A DNA stretch of 64,000 bases from Roseivirga ehrenbergii (GTDB lineage: Bacteria; Bacteroidota; Bacteroidia; Cytophagales; Cyclobacteriaceae). A program made the position numbers and the translations under genes. The stretch is taken from assembly GCF_001593005.1 (NCBI RefSeq), contig NZ_LQZQ01000009.1:62001-126000 (forward strand). Reading direction: 5' to 3'. The notes beneath the pieces are model-generated. The model was not told the DNA's origin, searched no databases, and was given only the letters and a program-made list of their open reading frames with translations. Positions 43,322 to 53,077 of this stretch are shown piece by piece (within the stretch, counting starts at the first letter, position 1; each line of letters begins with the position of its first letter).

Positions 43322-44155
43322 CTACATATTTAAAGATGAAAGATGGCGATATGCTCTCCTATAGACATCTTCATAAACCCCAAACTCATGTGCATAGGCT
43401 TTGAAGAAGGCATCCAAATTGTCACGATTATGTACTACGCTATTTCCTAGTTTTAGCATTTCTAAACTGAATGGAGTTACATCGTTTCCCCTCAGGTATT
43501 GTTGAATTGGTAACACTAACGTTTCCACGATAACATTCTGTCTAAACCTATTGTCATGGATTTGATAGCTAGCGTATATTTGATCAAGTGCTGTGGTTTG
43601 TTCTGGGAAATTGGCTTGTATTTCAGGGTTATGAATTACTTTCTCAAGAAATGAACTGAATGCAGTCACGTCATCACCCCATTTTGTTTGATACGCCAAG
43701 TACTTCTCTTGAAATAGATCTTTAATACGAGGGAGGTCATTTTGAATCTCGGAAACGGCCCTAACATTCTTGAATGCCATATTGAAATTCGATAGGCTAA
43801 TCCGATTCTTGGCAGGGCCAATGAAAAAAGCTTCATAAAAGTCGGAGAAGGGTATTAAAAGGAAAGTTTCTAAATGACCAATGGTTCCACTGAACATCTG
43901 GAAATCTTCATCATTATCGATATTTAAACTTTGGCTAAGATTTTGAAATCCGTTCGCTTGGCTTAATACATCTCCTGAGATGGAGATCAAGAGCTGTTTA
44001 AAAATGTTTCGATAATTCTTTCTTTTCTTCCATACACGAAAACTTCTACCACCATATTTAAAAGCTTCCCCCATGAAGAAAATGAAAATGGTTATCAATA
44101 TTGGAGCAAGAACCTCCTTATTGATCCCCGTAATACATTCCAAAGAGTCAAACAT
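43322..44155 (-). CDS. Single-pass membrane protein of unknown function
   Basis: A 277-residue protein (ATG at 44153-44155; the TTG 21 bp earlier is not needed). It has an N-terminal helix (VLAPILITIFIFFMGEAFKYG) and a large, mainly helical and charged cytoplasmic part with no motif I recognise. Composition is rich in Phe, Asn and Gln. The gene is single, oriented opposite to the serine dehydratase gene, with an AT-rich flank. It looks like an accessory gene of narrow distribution; nothing in the flanks suggests a mobile element. Confidence 0.72.
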   Translation of the reverse strand: MFDSLECITGINKEVLAPILITIFIFFMGEAFKYGGRSFRVWKKRKNYRNIFKQLLISISGDVLSQANGFQNLSQSLNIDNDEDFQMFSGTIGHLETFLLIPFSDFYEAFFIGPAKNRISLSNFNMAFKNVRAVSEIQNDLPRIKDLFQEKYLAYQTKWGDDVTAFSSFLEKVIHNPEIQANFPEQTTALDQIYASYQIHDNRFRQNVIVETLVLPIQQYLRGNDVTPFSLEMLKLGNSVVHNRDNLDAFFKAYAHEFGVYEDVYRRAYRHLSSLNM

Positions 44156-44263
44156 CTCAATTTTTTTAAGAATCAAAGCTAAATAATTCTAATAGAACAA
44201 TTGTAACTTCAATCATTTCTTAAAAAGTTGAGTTAACCTATTTCAGGACGAGACAGAATTTCA

Positions 44264-44716
44264 TCACCTCGAATTAATCAATCCCAAATCTATAAACCAA
44301 TCCACAGAGAAGGTCCATACTACTGACCAAAACAGCCCAAAAATAAACATATAGAAAAAGACTTGCTTGCGAGGAGCGCCAACCGTTGAAACTAAAAGAG
44401 AACCACCCACAGGAGATAGAATTAAAGGGGTAAGAAAGCAGGTGCCAATAATGCCGTATTTCGTCCAAATTTTTACCATTCTGCGGCTTTGAGGCGAAAA
44501 TTTACCTTTCTTTTTAATGAAAATGGGCAATACATTTTTCTTGATCTTCTCACCCAAATATGAAAATAAAACAACACTGGTCATTAACCCAGCCATGGTG
44601 ATAATGATAATCTCCAAGGGGCTCATGCCAGCAGCTGGCCCTAATAAAGGAGGAAGAATTGACTTGAGGCAAGCCAACAAATAAATGCCAAGGTAAGTAA
44701 GAACCTTCTCTAACAT
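44264..44716 (-). CDS. Small integral membrane protein (possible small exporter)
   Basis: A 150-residue protein with about four hydrophobic stretches (LTYLGIYLLACLKSILPPLLGP, IIIITMAGLMTSVVLFSYL, YGIIGTCFLTPLILSPVGG, FFYMFIFGLFWSVVWTF). The GGSLLVSTVGAPRK-like loop and the Pro/Gly-rich helix resemble COG2426 small multidrug-export/VTT-like proteins, which is a weak call. Its ATG overlaps the stop of the Ca/Na antiporter gene by 1 bp, so the two are likely one unit. Confidence 0.75.
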   Translation of the reverse strand: MLEKVLTYLGIYLLACLKSILPPLLGPAAGMSPLEIIIITMAGLMTSVVLFSYLGEKIKKNVLPIFIKKKGKFSPQSRRMVKIWTKYGIIGTCFLTPLILSPVGGSLLVSTVGAPRKQVFFYMFIFGLFWSVVWTFSVDWFIDLGLINSR

Positions 44717-45657
44717 TACTTCAATAAGAAAAATACATACGCTAGATACGAACCAATCAGGATAATTCCCGAAGGCATTCCTAGTCTTTTACGGAAGACC
44801 ATCAAAGGAAGGATAAGTATTGTAATACCGATCATCCAAGGGAAATCGGTATGGAGAATATCCATGTTTACCGAAAGGGGCTTAATAATGCTTGTAATCC
44901 CTACAATGGAAAGTACATTGAAAATATTTGAGCCCAATAAATTTCCTAAGGCAAGGTCGGTTTCTCCTTTTCGGGCGGCAATTACAGAAGTGAAAAGTTC
45001 AGGTAAGCTTGTGCCCAAGGCCAATACTGTCAGTCCGATAACGCGCTGCGAAACTCCTAAATCTACGGCAATTTCTTCAGCGCCTCCTATAAACCAATCA
45101 GCTCCAAAGTACAGGCAAACAATGCCCAAACTCACCTGAAAAATATCTTTAACAATACCCCACTTTTCTAGCTTGTCGGGCTCTTCAACATCAAGTTTGA
45201 TTTGTTCTTTGCGCGTAGTATATAGCAATGAACCTAAATAAATCACCAATAGAATCACTAGAATTGTGCCTTCCAAATTGGAAATCATGCCGTTGTAAGC
45301 GAAAATATAGAGGAGCACAGATGAGCCTAATGTTACAGGCCAATCTCTCCTTGCGCTGTCTTTTTTTATGGGAATAAACCCAAAAAGAGCGGCTGTTCCT
45401 AGCACTAAAGCCAAGTTGGAAATGTTGGAGCCGATTACATTGCCCAAAGCAAAATCAGGCGCGCCTTTCAAGGCTGAATTCAAGCTGACAAGTAACTCTG
45501 GTGCCGAGGTGCCAAAAGCAACTACGGTAAGGCCAACCACTAAGCTGCTTACGTTAAACCGCAAGGCCAATTTTGACGCTCCTTTAACAAGAACCTCACC
45601 GCCAACAATTAGGGTAGCCAAACCCAAAACAAGAATTAGAATCGTACTCAAAAGCAT
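44716..45657 (-). CDS. Calcium/sodium antiporter (CaCA family, YrbG type)
   Basis: A 313-residue CaCA exchanger with ten helices in two homologous halves. The alpha repeats are visible: [17 protein letters not shown] with [14 protein letters not shown], and [17 protein letters not shown] with [15 protein letters not shown]. Each holds the Glu and Asn/Ser ligands for Ca/Na. The acidic central loop is short. The upp gene lies 3 bp upstream and the small membrane protein gene follows with overlap, giving a three-gene upp-antiporter-membrane protein unit. Confidence 0.96.
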   Translation of the reverse strand: MLLSTILILVLGLATLIVGGEVLVKGASKLALRFNVSSLVVGLTVVAFGTSAPELLVSLNSALKGAPDFALGNVIGSNISNLALVLGTAALFGFIPIKKDSARRDWPVTLGSSVLLYIFAYNGMISNLEGTILVILLVIYLGSLLYTTRKEQIKLDVEEPDKLEKWGIVKDIFQVSLGIVCLYFGADWFIGGAEEIAVDLGVSQRVIGLTVLALGTSLPELFTSVIAARKGETDLALGNLLGSNIFNVLSIVGITSIIKPLSVNMDILHTDFPWMIGITILILPLMVFRKRLGMPSGIILIGSYLAYVFFLLK

Positions 45658-45660
45658 GAA

Positions 45661-46302
45661 TTAAAGTTTTGACCCGAATGAAAGATCACCCGCATCGCCC
45701 AAACCGGGCACTATGTATGATTTATCGTTTAACTTTTCATCTACCGCCCATGTCCATAACTCGTGGTCGACCTCGATGTTCCTTTTTAGGTATTCAATGC
45801 CCTCTGGCGCGGCAATTACTGATGCCAAATGAATACTGGTGGGTTTACCGTTTTTTAGAATTTGATTCAGACTGGCCACCAGCGATTTGCCAGTTGCCAA
45901 CATTGGGTCTATCAAAATCAATGTTTTTCCATTTAAGTTTGGGGCAGCTGAGTACTCCAACGCTACTTCAATATTTTCGGTTTCTTCTTTTCGCCATGCG
46001 CCAATAAAGCCAACTTCGGAATGGTCAAATACATCTAAAAAACCATTCATAAAGGGCACTGCAGCCCGTAAAATAGACACCAATACAATTGAGTCGCTAA
46101 TGGTTTGTTCAGTAGTAATGGCCAGTGGGGTTTGAATTTTTTGTTCTTCAAAATGAAGCGTTTTTGAAATTTCATAGGCCATCAAAGTTCCCAGTCGCTG
46201 CAGGTTTGTTCTGAAGCGCAACCGATCGTTTTGCACCTCAACATTCCTGAGTTCGGCCAAATAAGTATTGGCAATGCTGTTTGATGTATTGAGTACTCTC
46301 AT
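45661..46302 (-). CDS. upp: Uracil phosphoribosyltransferase
   Basis: A 213-residue UPRTase that makes UMP from uracil and PRPP. Motifs are the PRPP loop GKTLILIDPMLATGKSLV, the IVLVSILRAAVPFMNG strand and the C-terminal uracil-binding YIVPGLGDAGDLSFG. Length is normal. It is the first gene of a minus-strand unit, with a promoter element at 46321-46328 and a divergent M42 gene behind it. Confidence 0.96.
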   Translation of the reverse strand: MRVLNTSNSIANTYLAELRNVEVQNDRLRFRTNLQRLGTLMAYEISKTLHFEEQKIQTPLAITTEQTISDSIVLVSILRAAVPFMNGFLDVFDHSEVGFIGAWRKEETENIEVALEYSAAPNLNGKTLILIDPMLATGKSLVASLNQILKNGKPTSIHLASVIAAPEGIEYLKRNIEVDHELWTWAVDEKLNDKSYIVPGLGDAGDLSFGSKL

Positions 46303-46320
46303 TCAATTTCAAATTCGCTG

Positions 46321-46328
46321 CAAATTTA
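46321..46328 (-). promoter_or_regulatory. Likely upp promoter (-7 element)
   Basis: Minus strand TAAATTTG, full TAnnTTTG match, 18 nt before the upp ATG. TCTG lies exactly 19 bp upstream (46348-46351), one base off TTTG. Confidence 0.55.
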
Positions 46329-46410
46329 ATGGAAACATTCGCTCATTCAGACAATATGGGTTGAAAGGTGAATTTGCCTGACAATGCTAGGCTATCACAA
46401 AAGACCATCT

Positions 46411-46418
46411 TAATTTTG
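46411..46418 (+). promoter_or_regulatory. Likely -7 element of the M42 peptidase promoter
   Basis: TAATTTTG, a full TAnnTTTG match, 15 nt before the ATG at 46434; no TTG at the right distance. Confidence 0.45.
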
Positions 46419-46433
46419 GCCAAATTCTCACTT

Positions 46434-47348
46434 ATGGATTTCAAACTGCTTAAAACCCTTTGCCAAATTCATGCGCCTTCTGGAAACGAAGTTGCCATGA
46501 AAGAGTTCATCTTAAATTACGTGGAGGTCAATGCTTCTAAATGGAAAACCAAACCTGAAGTGATTTTCGGTGATGAATTCCAAGACTGCGTCATGCTCAA
46601 ATTTGGCACACCTCGAACTGCCATTTTTGCTCATATGGACAGTATTGGTTTTACAGTGCGCTATAACGATCAGTTAGTAGCCATTGGTGGCCCCAAAGCA
46701 GAAACAGGGTATAAGTTGGTGGGAGAAGATTCAATGGGGCCCATTGAGTGCGAATTGCTTGAAGACGATGGAAACCTTTATTACAAGTTCCCAAGAGGTA
46801 TTGATCGAGGAACAGAACTAGTTTTTAAGTGCGATTTCCGCGAAGATGATGAATACATTCAGTCTTGCTATATGGACAACCGTTTGGGGGTGTTCAATGC
46901 ATTAAAAGTAGCTGAAACCTTAGAAGACGGAGTAATTGCTTTTGGTTGTTGGGAAGAACATGGAGGAGGAGCAGTGCCCTATTTGGCCAAACACATGTAC
47001 GAGCAATGGGGCGTAAAGCAAGCCTTGATCTCCGACATTACTTGGGTAACCGAAGGGGTTCCTCATGGTGAAGGTGTAGCCATTTCAATGCGCGACAGAA
47101 ATATTCCGCGCAGAAGCTATATTCAGAAAATCATCAAAATTGCCGAGGAATCAGGTATTGACTTTCAACTTGAAGTAGAGGGTGCTGGCTCTAGCGATGG
47201 CCGTGAACTTCAGCTTTCGCCTTATCCGTTTGATTGGTGTTTTGTTGGCGCACCTGAAGATCATGTACATAGCCCAGACGAGAAAGTGCACAAACACGAC
47301 ATCGATTGCATGATTGCTTTGTACAAAGTGCTGATGGAACAGCTTTAA
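46434..47348 (+). CDS. M42-like aminopeptidase (glutamyl/tetrahedral type)
   Basis: A 304-residue metallopeptidase of the M42/M20-like clan. I start at the ATG at 46434 ([19 protein letters not shown]), not the earlier frame start. Landmarks are [20 protein letters not shown] with the metal His and Asp, [13 protein letters not shown] (bridging Asp), [12 protein letters not shown] with catalytic Glu, and [14 protein letters not shown] at the end with the last metal His. The family forms large cytoplasmic complexes that trim peptides. Monocistronic between upp and a propeller lipoprotein gene. Confidence 0.85.
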   Translation: MDFKLLKTLCQIHAPSGNEVAMKEFILNYVEVNASKWKTKPEVIFGDEFQDCVMLKFGTPRTAIFAHMDSIGFTVRYNDQLVAIGGPKAETGYKLVGEDSMGPIECELLEDDGNLYYKFPRGIDRGTELVFKCDFREDDEYIQSCYMDNRLGVFNALKVAETLEDGVIAFGCWEEHGGGAVPYLAKHMYEQWGVKQALISDITWVTEGVPHGEGVAISMRDRNIPRRSYIQKIIKIAEESGIDFQLEVEGAGSSDGRELQLSPYPFDWCFVGAPEDHVHSPDEKVHKHDIDCMIALYKVLMEQL

Positions 47349-47365
47349 GTCAGTGAAATAATTTT

Positions 47366-48559
47366 CTACTTCATTTTAACAAAAAGCAGCATTGAATTTT
47401 CATCCCCATTTATGCCTTCCAAAACAGGTTTAAGAATTGGGTGATAGTCCGTTTCTTTATTTTTGCTTTTGTTTTGTTCACGGAACATCTTAACGTATTG
47501 AGGCTCGACTAATAGTATAAACTGAGACTCAGTTGCAGCGATAATGGTTAGCGGTCCTTTGCCCGATCCATAGAAATAGTCATTGGCTATAGTTGTATTT
47601 GAGTGTAATACCTTATTAGCAGCTTTGTCAAAGACCGTTTGGTAACGAAACCCTTTAATAGAATACTGGAAGGAGATATGCTTGTCTGTTTGCATAAATC
47701 CTTTGGGAGGCCCAGCATAGCCACTTTCTTTTATAAACTGTGATCTTTTAGACTTTGGTGGTAAGTTTTCGAAAAAATCAGTAGGCCTTTTCAGGTCGCC
47801 TTCATAGTTGATAACATATTTTGGTTTAACCTCTTCAGCCGATACTGAATAGATGGTGTCGGTGGTAGAATAATTGAGCAGTACGGCTGAATTTAATTTG
47901 GAAAAATTTTCATCAGAGTAAGGCACTATTTGTTCTTGATCTGCTAAAAATTTAGTGGAGATTACTTCTTGATCTTTATAGTTGTAGATTTTCAGTTTAT
48001 AATCTCCAAAAGGGTATGATGATGATTGTAAGTCGGTAAACAGTGCCACTACTCCATTGGAAATAACTTCGATACTATTGGCAGGAGCTACTAGTTTATG
48101 TCTTTCTAGATAATTACCCTCTGAATCAAAAAAGAGAAGGTTATAATGATTATCAAGGATGATTATTCTTGAGTTTTCTCGATCAATGCAAAAATCCCTA
48201 ATCTTATCATATTCTCCTGGGCCTCCCCCTTGTCTCCCGATATTTCCAATATAGCTTCCATCGCTGCTGAAAATGGCCAACTTATTTGCCGCGTACTTGT
48301 CAAGTACGAAGATCTTTCCGTCATAAATTTCAAGTTTATCAATGTCACCTATCAGTGAAGTTTCAATAGTTTCAAGTGCCACAATTGAGTCTATTTCGTA
48401 TAAATCACTAGTGACTAGTTCGGTGTCGGTTACTGAAACATTAATTTTAATTGGGACGGATGAATCACCTAGTTCTGCGTTGGAATTATTGTTTTTTGAT
48501 TCTTTACTTCCGCAAGAACAGAGGAGCAAAACTGGGACTAGTAGTAAAAGTTCTTTCAT
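47366..48559 (-). CDS. 6-bladed beta-propeller lipoprotein
   Basis: A 397-residue lipoprotein with a lipobox (LLCSC, Cys16) followed by an Asn/Ser linker. From about residue 60 there are repeated blades of the type KIFVLDKYAANKLAIFSSDG, SYIGNIGRQGGGPGEYDKI and IIILDNHYNLLFFDSEG. This is the 6-bladed beta-propeller family (formerly DUF4934/DUF5128) abundant in Bacteroidota, of unknown ligand. Single gene; no partner nearby. Confidence 0.9.
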   Translation of the reverse strand: MKELLLLVPVLLLCSCGSKESKNNNSNAELGDSSVPIKINVSVTDTELVTSDLYEIDSIVALETIETSLIGDIDKLEIYDGKIFVLDKYAANKLAIFSSDGSYIGNIGRQGGGPGEYDKIRDFCIDRENSRIIILDNHYNLLFFDSEGNYLERHKLVAPANSIEVISNGVVALFTDLQSSSYPFGDYKLKIYNYKDQEVISTKFLADQEQIVPYSDENFSKLNSAVLLNYSTTDTIYSVSAEEVKPKYVINYEGDLKRPTDFFENLPPKSKRSQFIKESGYAGPPKGFMQTDKHISFQYSIKGFRYQTVFDKAANKVLHSNTTIANDYFYGSGKGPLTIIAATESQFILLVEPQYVKMFREQNKSKNKETDYHPILKPVLEGINGDENSMLLFVKMK

Positions 48560-48791
48560 GTCAAATATTATTGGTGTCTACGAGTTTTACCACTCGTTTG
48601 CTTTCCGCTTTTAGCAGTCATAAATAAAGAATCCTCATAGTAACTAAGTATTTTGTCTGGATCAATACACTTTAGATTAGCGGTTTTCTTGTTCTGAAAA
48701 CTTTAGTTCAGTGATTACTTAAAAATGAAAAGTGATTTAGTCGAGCTTACCTGACCTATGATTTGTTAACTTGCGCCAAAATTTATTACCT

Positions 48792-49331
48792 GTGGAAACG
48801 ATCAAAGTTCGAGACAAGGAGTTTGAGGTTTATTTAGAAGAAACCAAAATTCAGCAACGCATTGCTGAAATTGCCCAAGACATTAACGAGGAATACGCGA
48901 GCAAGAATCCGCTATTCATTGGTATTTTGAATGGCTCATTTATGTTTGCCAGCGATTTGATGAAGGCTGTAAACGTACCTTCAGAAATAGCTTTTATCCG
49001 AATGGCTTCCTACAAAGGAATGGAGAGTACTGGGAATGTAAAACAAGTACTCGGGCTGCAAGAAAACGTATTCGGAAGGCATCTAATTTTACTCGAAGAC
49101 ATCGTTGACTCAGGTTTGACAATGGAGGAAGTAATTAAATTTTTTCAGGAAAGAGGGCCAAAATCTATTCGGATAGCAACCTTGTTGTTAAAGCCCGAAA
49201 AGCTTGAAAAGGACCTAAAACTGGACTATGTAGGGTTTGAGATCCCTGAAAAATTTGTAGTAGGTTACGGCCTAGATTACAACGGCCATGGCCGAAATCT
49301 CAAAGATATTTATCAATTGAAGGAAGCCTAA
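48792..49331 (+). CDS. hpt: Hypoxanthine phosphoribosyltransferase
   Basis: A 179-residue purine salvage enzyme that makes IMP and GMP. I choose the GTG at 48792 (METIKVRDKEFEVY), which matches family starts, over the TTG at 48771. The PRPP motif is ILLEDIVDSGLTM, the flexible loop is near MASYKGMESTGNVK, and FVVGYGLDYNGHGRNL is the C-terminal purine-contact strand. Followed after 45 bp by adk. Confidence 0.93.
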   Translation: METIKVRDKEFEVYLEETKIQQRIAEIAQDINEEYASKNPLFIGILNGSFMFASDLMKAVNVPSEIAFIRMASYKGMESTGNVKQVLGLQENVFGRHLILLEDIVDSGLTMEEVIKFFQERGPKSIRIATLLLKPEKLEKDLKLDYVGFEIPEKFVVGYGLDYNGHGRNLKDIYQLKEA

Positions 49332-49344
49332 AAATTTCCTTCAC

Positions 49345-49352
49345 TATATTTG
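49345..49352 (+). promoter_or_regulatory. Likely -7 element of an adk promoter
   Basis: TATATTTG, a full TAnnTTTG match, 24 nt before the adk ATG and just after the hpt stop; no clear -33. Confidence 0.45.
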
Positions 49353-49376
49353 AACCCTCAAAATCTAATTCTGTAA

Positions 49377-49955
49377 ATGGTTAATATAGTTTTATTCGGC
49401 CCTCCAGGAGCGGGGAAAGGTACACAAAGCGAAAAGATTATTAAAAAGTACGGGCTGAAACACATTTCCACAGGAGATTTATTCAGGAAGCATTTAGGAG
49501 AAGGCACCGAATTGGGCAAAAAAGCACAAGGCTTTATGGACAACGGAAAACTTGTTCCAGACGAAGTAGTGATTGGAATGGTGGGAGAAACGGTGAAGGA
49601 ATTTCAAACTGCTCCAGGCTTTATTTTCGATGGCTTCCCCAGAACTGTAGCTCAAGCAGAGGCTTTAGATGAACTTTTAGCTAAATATGACACTTCCATT
49701 TCCAGTATGGTGATGCTTGAAGTGCCGGTTGAAGAACTGAAAAAGCGTTTGTTGGAGAGAGGCAAAACCTCTGGCCGAGCAGACGATCAAAATGAAGAGA
49801 AAATTAACGTTAGAATTCAGGAGTACAATAATAAAACGGTTCCCGTTGCTGAGTTTTACGCCAAACAAAATAAAATCTGCAGGGTTAATGGAGTGGGTAC
49901 TATCGACTCAATTTTCGCACAGATAGAAAAGGCAATAGATGGGCATTACGCTTAA
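49377..49955 (+). CDS. adk: Adenylate kinase (short type)
   Basis: A 192-residue adenylate kinase, short form without the zinc LID insertion. The P-loop is GPPGAGKGTQ, the AMP-binding HISTGDLFRK and GFPRTVAQAEAL are present, and the lid Arg residues are in RGKTSGRADD. It balances adenine nucleotides. A terminator (49982-50015) lies downstream. Confidence 0.97.
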   Translation: MVNIVLFGPPGAGKGTQSEKIIKKYGLKHISTGDLFRKHLGEGTELGKKAQGFMDNGKLVPDEVVIGMVGETVKEFQTAPGFIFDGFPRTVAQAEALDELLAKYDTSISSMVMLEVPVEELKKRLLERGKTSGRADDQNEEKINVRIQEYNNKTVPVAEFYAKQNKICRVNGVGTIDSIFAQIEKAIDGHYA

Positions 49956-49981
49956 TATTGGTTGAAAAAATTAGTAATTTG

Positions 49982-50015
49982 AAGATGGTCACTTTCGGGT
50001 TGATCATCTTTTTTA
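49982..50015 (+). terminator. Rho-independent terminator after adk
   Basis: AAGATGGTCA-N9-TGATCATCTT (10-bp stem with one G-U pair) followed by TTTTA, 27 bp after the stop. Confidence 0.8.
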
Positions 50016-50086
50016 TTTTCATAAAGCCCTTTTTAATCTACGGGTTAGGGGGCGTTCTTAATTTGAACAAAAGTTAAATACGTATT

Positions 50087-51088
50087 ATGGCCAGTTCCAA
50101 TTTTATCGATCACGTCCGACTTTATTGCCGATCGGGCAATGGAGGAGCAGGCGCTGTACACATGCGTAGAGAAAAACACGTACCCAAAGGTGGCCCCGAT
50201 GGTGGTGATGGCGGTCGTGGTGGACATATCATCCTTCGCGGAAGTTCAAACCTTTGGACATTGCTTCACCTTCGATATCAGAAACACGTTTTCGCTCAAA
50301 ATGGCGAAGGTGGATCAGGACATGGCAGTACTGGTGCCGATGGGAAAGACATTATATTGGAAGTGCCTTTAGGTACCGTAGCACGCGATGCCGAAACCAA
50401 TGAAATTGTTTGTGAAATTACCGAGCACAACGAAGAAATTATACTTGCCAAAGGCGGAAGAGGTGGTTTAGGAAACCAACATTTCAATACTTCTACCAAT
50501 CAAACGCCAAGGTATGCACAACCTGGAGAGCCTGGGATTGATACTATTTTCGTGCTCGAACTTAAGCTTTTGGCCGATGTAGGCTTAGTGGGCTTTCCAA
50601 ATGCGGGTAAATCAACTTTGCTTTCAGTGCTTTCGGCTGCCAAACCAGAAATTGCGGATTACCCATTCACTACCCTTGTTCCTAATTTGGGCGTGGTGTC
50701 TTATCGCGACCACCGTTCCTTTGTAATGGCCGATATTCCTGGAATTATTGAAGGGGCTGCTGAAGGAAAAGGACTGGGCTTAAGGTTTTTACGTCATATT
50801 GAACGCAATTCATTGTTGCTATTTTTAGTGCCTGCCGATGCCGATGATGTAGCCAAAGAATATGAAATCCTTTTAGGAGAACTCACAAAATTCAATCCTG
50901 AACTGTTAGATAAAGAGCGAATTCTAGCAATTTCTAAAACCGATATGTTAGATGAGCAAATGATTGAAGAGATGAAGGAAATGTTGCCTAAAACACTTCC
51001 TACATTATTTATTTCATCAGTGGCTAATATTGGGTTGCAAGAACTGAAAGACTTGCTTTGGGCAAAACTGAATCCCGCTAAACTTTAG
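50087..51088 (+). CDS. obg: Obg GTPase (CgtA), C-terminal domain absent
   Basis: A 333-residue Obg GTPase involved in ribosome assembly and stress signalling. The Gly-rich Obg fold occupies about 1-158 ([29 protein letters not shown]). The G domain follows with [11 protein letters not shown] (G1), [12 protein letters not shown] (switch I), [16 protein letters not shown] (G3) and ISKTD (G4). The acidic C-terminal tail of many Obg proteins is missing, as in other Bacteroidota. Preceded by the adk terminator. Confidence 0.97.
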   Translation: MASSNFIDHVRLYCRSGNGGAGAVHMRREKHVPKGGPDGGDGGRGGHIILRGSSNLWTLLHLRYQKHVFAQNGEGGSGHGSTGADGKDIILEVPLGTVARDAETNEIVCEITEHNEEIILAKGGRGGLGNQHFNTSTNQTPRYAQPGEPGIDTIFVLELKLLADVGLVGFPNAGKSTLLSVLSAAKPEIADYPFTTLVPNLGVVSYRDHRSFVMADIPGIIEGAAEGKGLGLRFLRHIERNSLLLFLVPADADDVAKEYEILLGELTKFNPELLDKERILAISKTDMLDEQMIEEMKEMLPKTLPTLFISSVANIGLQELKDLLWAKLNPAKL

Positions 51089-51128
51089 ATAGGGAACTGC
51101 CATTTACCTTCTTTCTTTTTACATCTTA

Positions 51129-51168
51129 TGTCAGAATGACACAAAACTACGCTTGGCAATATAATTGT
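51129..51168 (+). promoter_or_regulatory. sigma54-like promoter with TGTCA palindrome before grpE
   Basis: The palindrome TGTCA-GAA-TGACA (51129-51141) is followed by TTGGCA-N6-TTGT, with GG at 51155-51156 and G at 51167, 10 bases between: the -24/-12 spacing of sigma54 promoters (GC of -12 is GT). A start near 51180 leaves about 18 nt before the grpE ATG, including a strong ribosome-binding site. An alternative reading is the obg terminator (ACGCTTGGC / GCCGAGCGT then GTTTTT, 51149-51187). Confidence 0.55.
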
Positions 51169-51187
51169 AGCCGAGCGTCTGTTTTTA

Positions 51188-51194
51188 AGGAGGT
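51188..51194 (+). promoter_or_regulatory. Strong Shine-Dalgarno of grpE
   Basis: AAGGAGG, 3 nt before the grpE ATG region (AAGGAGGTAAAATG). Such a complete ribosome-binding site is exceptional here, since most genes in this window have no clear one. It decides the start at 51198. Confidence 0.7.
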
Positions 51195-51197
51195 AAA

Positions 51198-51830
51198 ATG
51201 GCGAGAATTAAGAAAATGTTTTCGGCATTTTTAAAAACTGATAGAGAATCGATGAAGAAGAAAAACAAAGCGCAAGAGAACGAGGAAGTGGTAAAGGATA
51301 ATCTTACTGCTGAAGAGACAGAAGCTAATGAGGCTGCTGAAGCGCAGAACGAAGAAATAGAAGAGCCTGTTGAGTTAACTGCTGAAGAAAAGTTGACCAT
51401 TGAGGTAGCAGAAGCAAAAGACAAATACTTAAGGTTATATTCTGAGTTCGAGAACTTCAGAAGAAGAAACGCCAAAGAAAGAATAGACTTGATTAAAACA
51501 GCCTCGCAAGACTTAATGGCTGATTTAATCCCTACCATAGATGATTTTGAAAGGGCTCAACAAGCCAATCAAAAGCAAGAAGATGTTGAAGTGGTGAAAG
51601 AAGGCTTTGATTTAATTCATAAAAAGCTTTTAAAAACACTTGAGGCAAAGGGACTTAAGTTAATGAATACGGAGAAAGGAACGGCTTTCGATGCAGACTT
51701 GCACGAGGCGGTTACGCAGTTTCCGGTTGAAGAAGAAGAGTTAAAAGGTAAGATTATAGATACCGTTGAAAAGGGCTATTTCTTAGGTGAAAAAGTAGTT
51801 CGTTTCGCAAAGGTGGTGATAGGAGCATAA
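51198..51830 (+). CDS. grpE: GrpE nucleotide exchange factor
   Basis: A 210-residue GrpE. An unusually long Glu/Lys/Ala-rich N-terminal arm (about 1-75) precedes the coiled coil, then the conserved [26 protein letters not shown] and AKVVIGA end. It releases ADP from DnaK and works with the DnaJ encoded 1 bp downstream. dnaK is not adjacent. The start follows the strong Shine-Dalgarno; the upstream sequence suggests heat-shock or stress control. Confidence 0.95.
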   Translation: MARIKKMFSAFLKTDRESMKKKNKAQENEEVVKDNLTAEETEANEAAEAQNEEIEEPVELTAEEKLTIEVAEAKDKYLRLYSEFENFRRRNAKERIDLIKTASQDLMADLIPTIDDFERAQQANQKQEDVEVVKEGFDLIHKKLLKTLEAKGLKLMNTEKGTAFDADLHEAVTQFPVEEEELKGKIIDTVEKGYFLGEKVVRFAKVVIGA

Positions 51831-51831
51831 G

Positions 51832-52953
51832 ATGGCAAAAAGAGACTACTACGACATATTAGGGGTAAGTAAAACAGCAACAGACGATGAGCTAAAAAAG
51901 GCTTATCGTAAAATGGCTATTAAATACCACCCTGATAAAAATCCAGACGATCCTCAAGCAGAAGATAAGTTCAAAGAAGCTGCCGAAGCCTATGAAGTAT
52001 TGAGCAATGCAGATAAGCGTGCACAATATGATCGTTTCGGACATGATGGCATGCGTGCTGGTGCGGGCGGCCATGGTGGCGGAATGAATATGGATGACAT
52101 CTTCTCGCAATTCGGAGACATCTTTGGAGGTGGAGGCGGTAGTCCGTTCGAAAGCTTTTTTGGAGGCGGGGGCGGAGGCCGAAGTCGTCAACGCAAGGGT
52201 TCGAATTTGCGCATAAAGCTTAAGCTTACATTAGATGAAATTGCCGAAGGTGTAGAGAAGAAAATAAAAGTAAACCGTTTGGTGAATGCCAGCGGAGTTA
52301 CTTTCAAAACCTGTACTACCTGCGGTGGCTCTGGCCAGCAAAAGAAAGTGGTCAATACTATGTTGGGGCAAATGGTTTCGGCCAGTACTTGTTCTACATG
52401 CCACGGTAGCGGTAAAATTATCGATCAGCGCCCTCCTGGTGTTGATAGCACTGGTTTGGAAATGAAGGAAGAAATTATTCCTATCAAAATACCAGCAGGT
52501 GTAGCCGAAGGAATGCAGCTTTCAATGTCGGGTAAAGGTAATATGGCGCCAGGTGGCGGCATTGCTGGCGACTTATTGATTGTAATCGAAGAAAAAGAGC
52601 ATGAAGAACTAAAAAGAGACGGCAATAATGTGTTGTACGATCTCTATATCAGCTTTACAGAAGCAGCCTTGGGTACGAGTATCGAAGTGCCAACTATTGA
52701 TGGCAAAGTGCGCATTAAGATTGATCCAGGAACCCAAAGCGGAAAGATTCTTCGCTTAAGAGGAAAGGGTATTAAAGACCTTAATGGCTATGGAAAAGGA
52801 GATCAGCTGATTCATTTGAATGTTTGGACCCCGAAAAAATTAACATCGGAAGAGCGTGCAATGCTTGAGAAGTTGAGTACTTCAGACAACATGAGACCTA
52901 AACCAGAAAAGGGTGAAAAAGGCTTTTTTGAAAAGGTAAAAGAGTTTTTCTAG
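51832..52953 (+). CDS. dnaJ: Chaperone DnaJ with a reduced zinc domain
   Basis: A 373-residue DnaJ. The J-domain holds HPD at 33-35, the Gly/Phe-rich linker spans about 75-120, and the C-terminal substrate domains follow. The zinc-binding region keeps only two CXXCXGXG-like motifs, CTTCGGSG (Cys161, Cys164) and CSTCHGSG (Cys187, Cys190). The positions where the first and fourth motifs should be read NASGVTFK and [11 protein letters not shown], without Cys. Thus one of two zinc centres is lost. A terminator follows at 52982-53010. Confidence 0.95.
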   Translation: MAKRDYYDILGVSKTATDDELKKAYRKMAIKYHPDKNPDDPQAEDKFKEAAEAYEVLSNADKRAQYDRFGHDGMRAGAGGHGGGMNMDDIFSQFGDIFGGGGGSPFESFFGGGGGGRSRQRKGSNLRIKLKLTLDEIAEGVEKKIKVNRLVNASGVTFKTCTTCGGSGQQKKVVNTMLGQMVSASTCSTCHGSGKIIDQRPPGVDSTGLEMKEEIIPIKIPAGVAEGMQLSMSGKGNMAPGGGIAGDLLIVIEEKEHEELKRDGNNVLYDLYISFTEAALGTSIEVPTIDGKVRIKIDPGTQSGKILRLRGKGIKDLNGYGKGDQLIHLNVWTPKKLTSEERAMLEKLSTSDNMRPKPEKGEKGFFEKVKEFF

Positions 52954-52981
52954 ACAGATTTAAAATTCAAGATTATATTTG

Positions 52982-53010
52982 AGGAGTCGGTGTAAACCAA
53001 CTCCTTTTTT
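52982..53010 (+). terminator. Rho-independent terminator after dnaJ
   Basis: GGAGTCGG-TGTAAA-CCAACTCC (8-bp stem, one mismatch) followed by six T residues. Confidence 0.85.
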
Positions 53011-53077
53011 ATTTGTGTCGAATATCAGTAATATTTTTGTTTTGCAACCCTATTCCCTACAACTCGTATTCAAGTCC

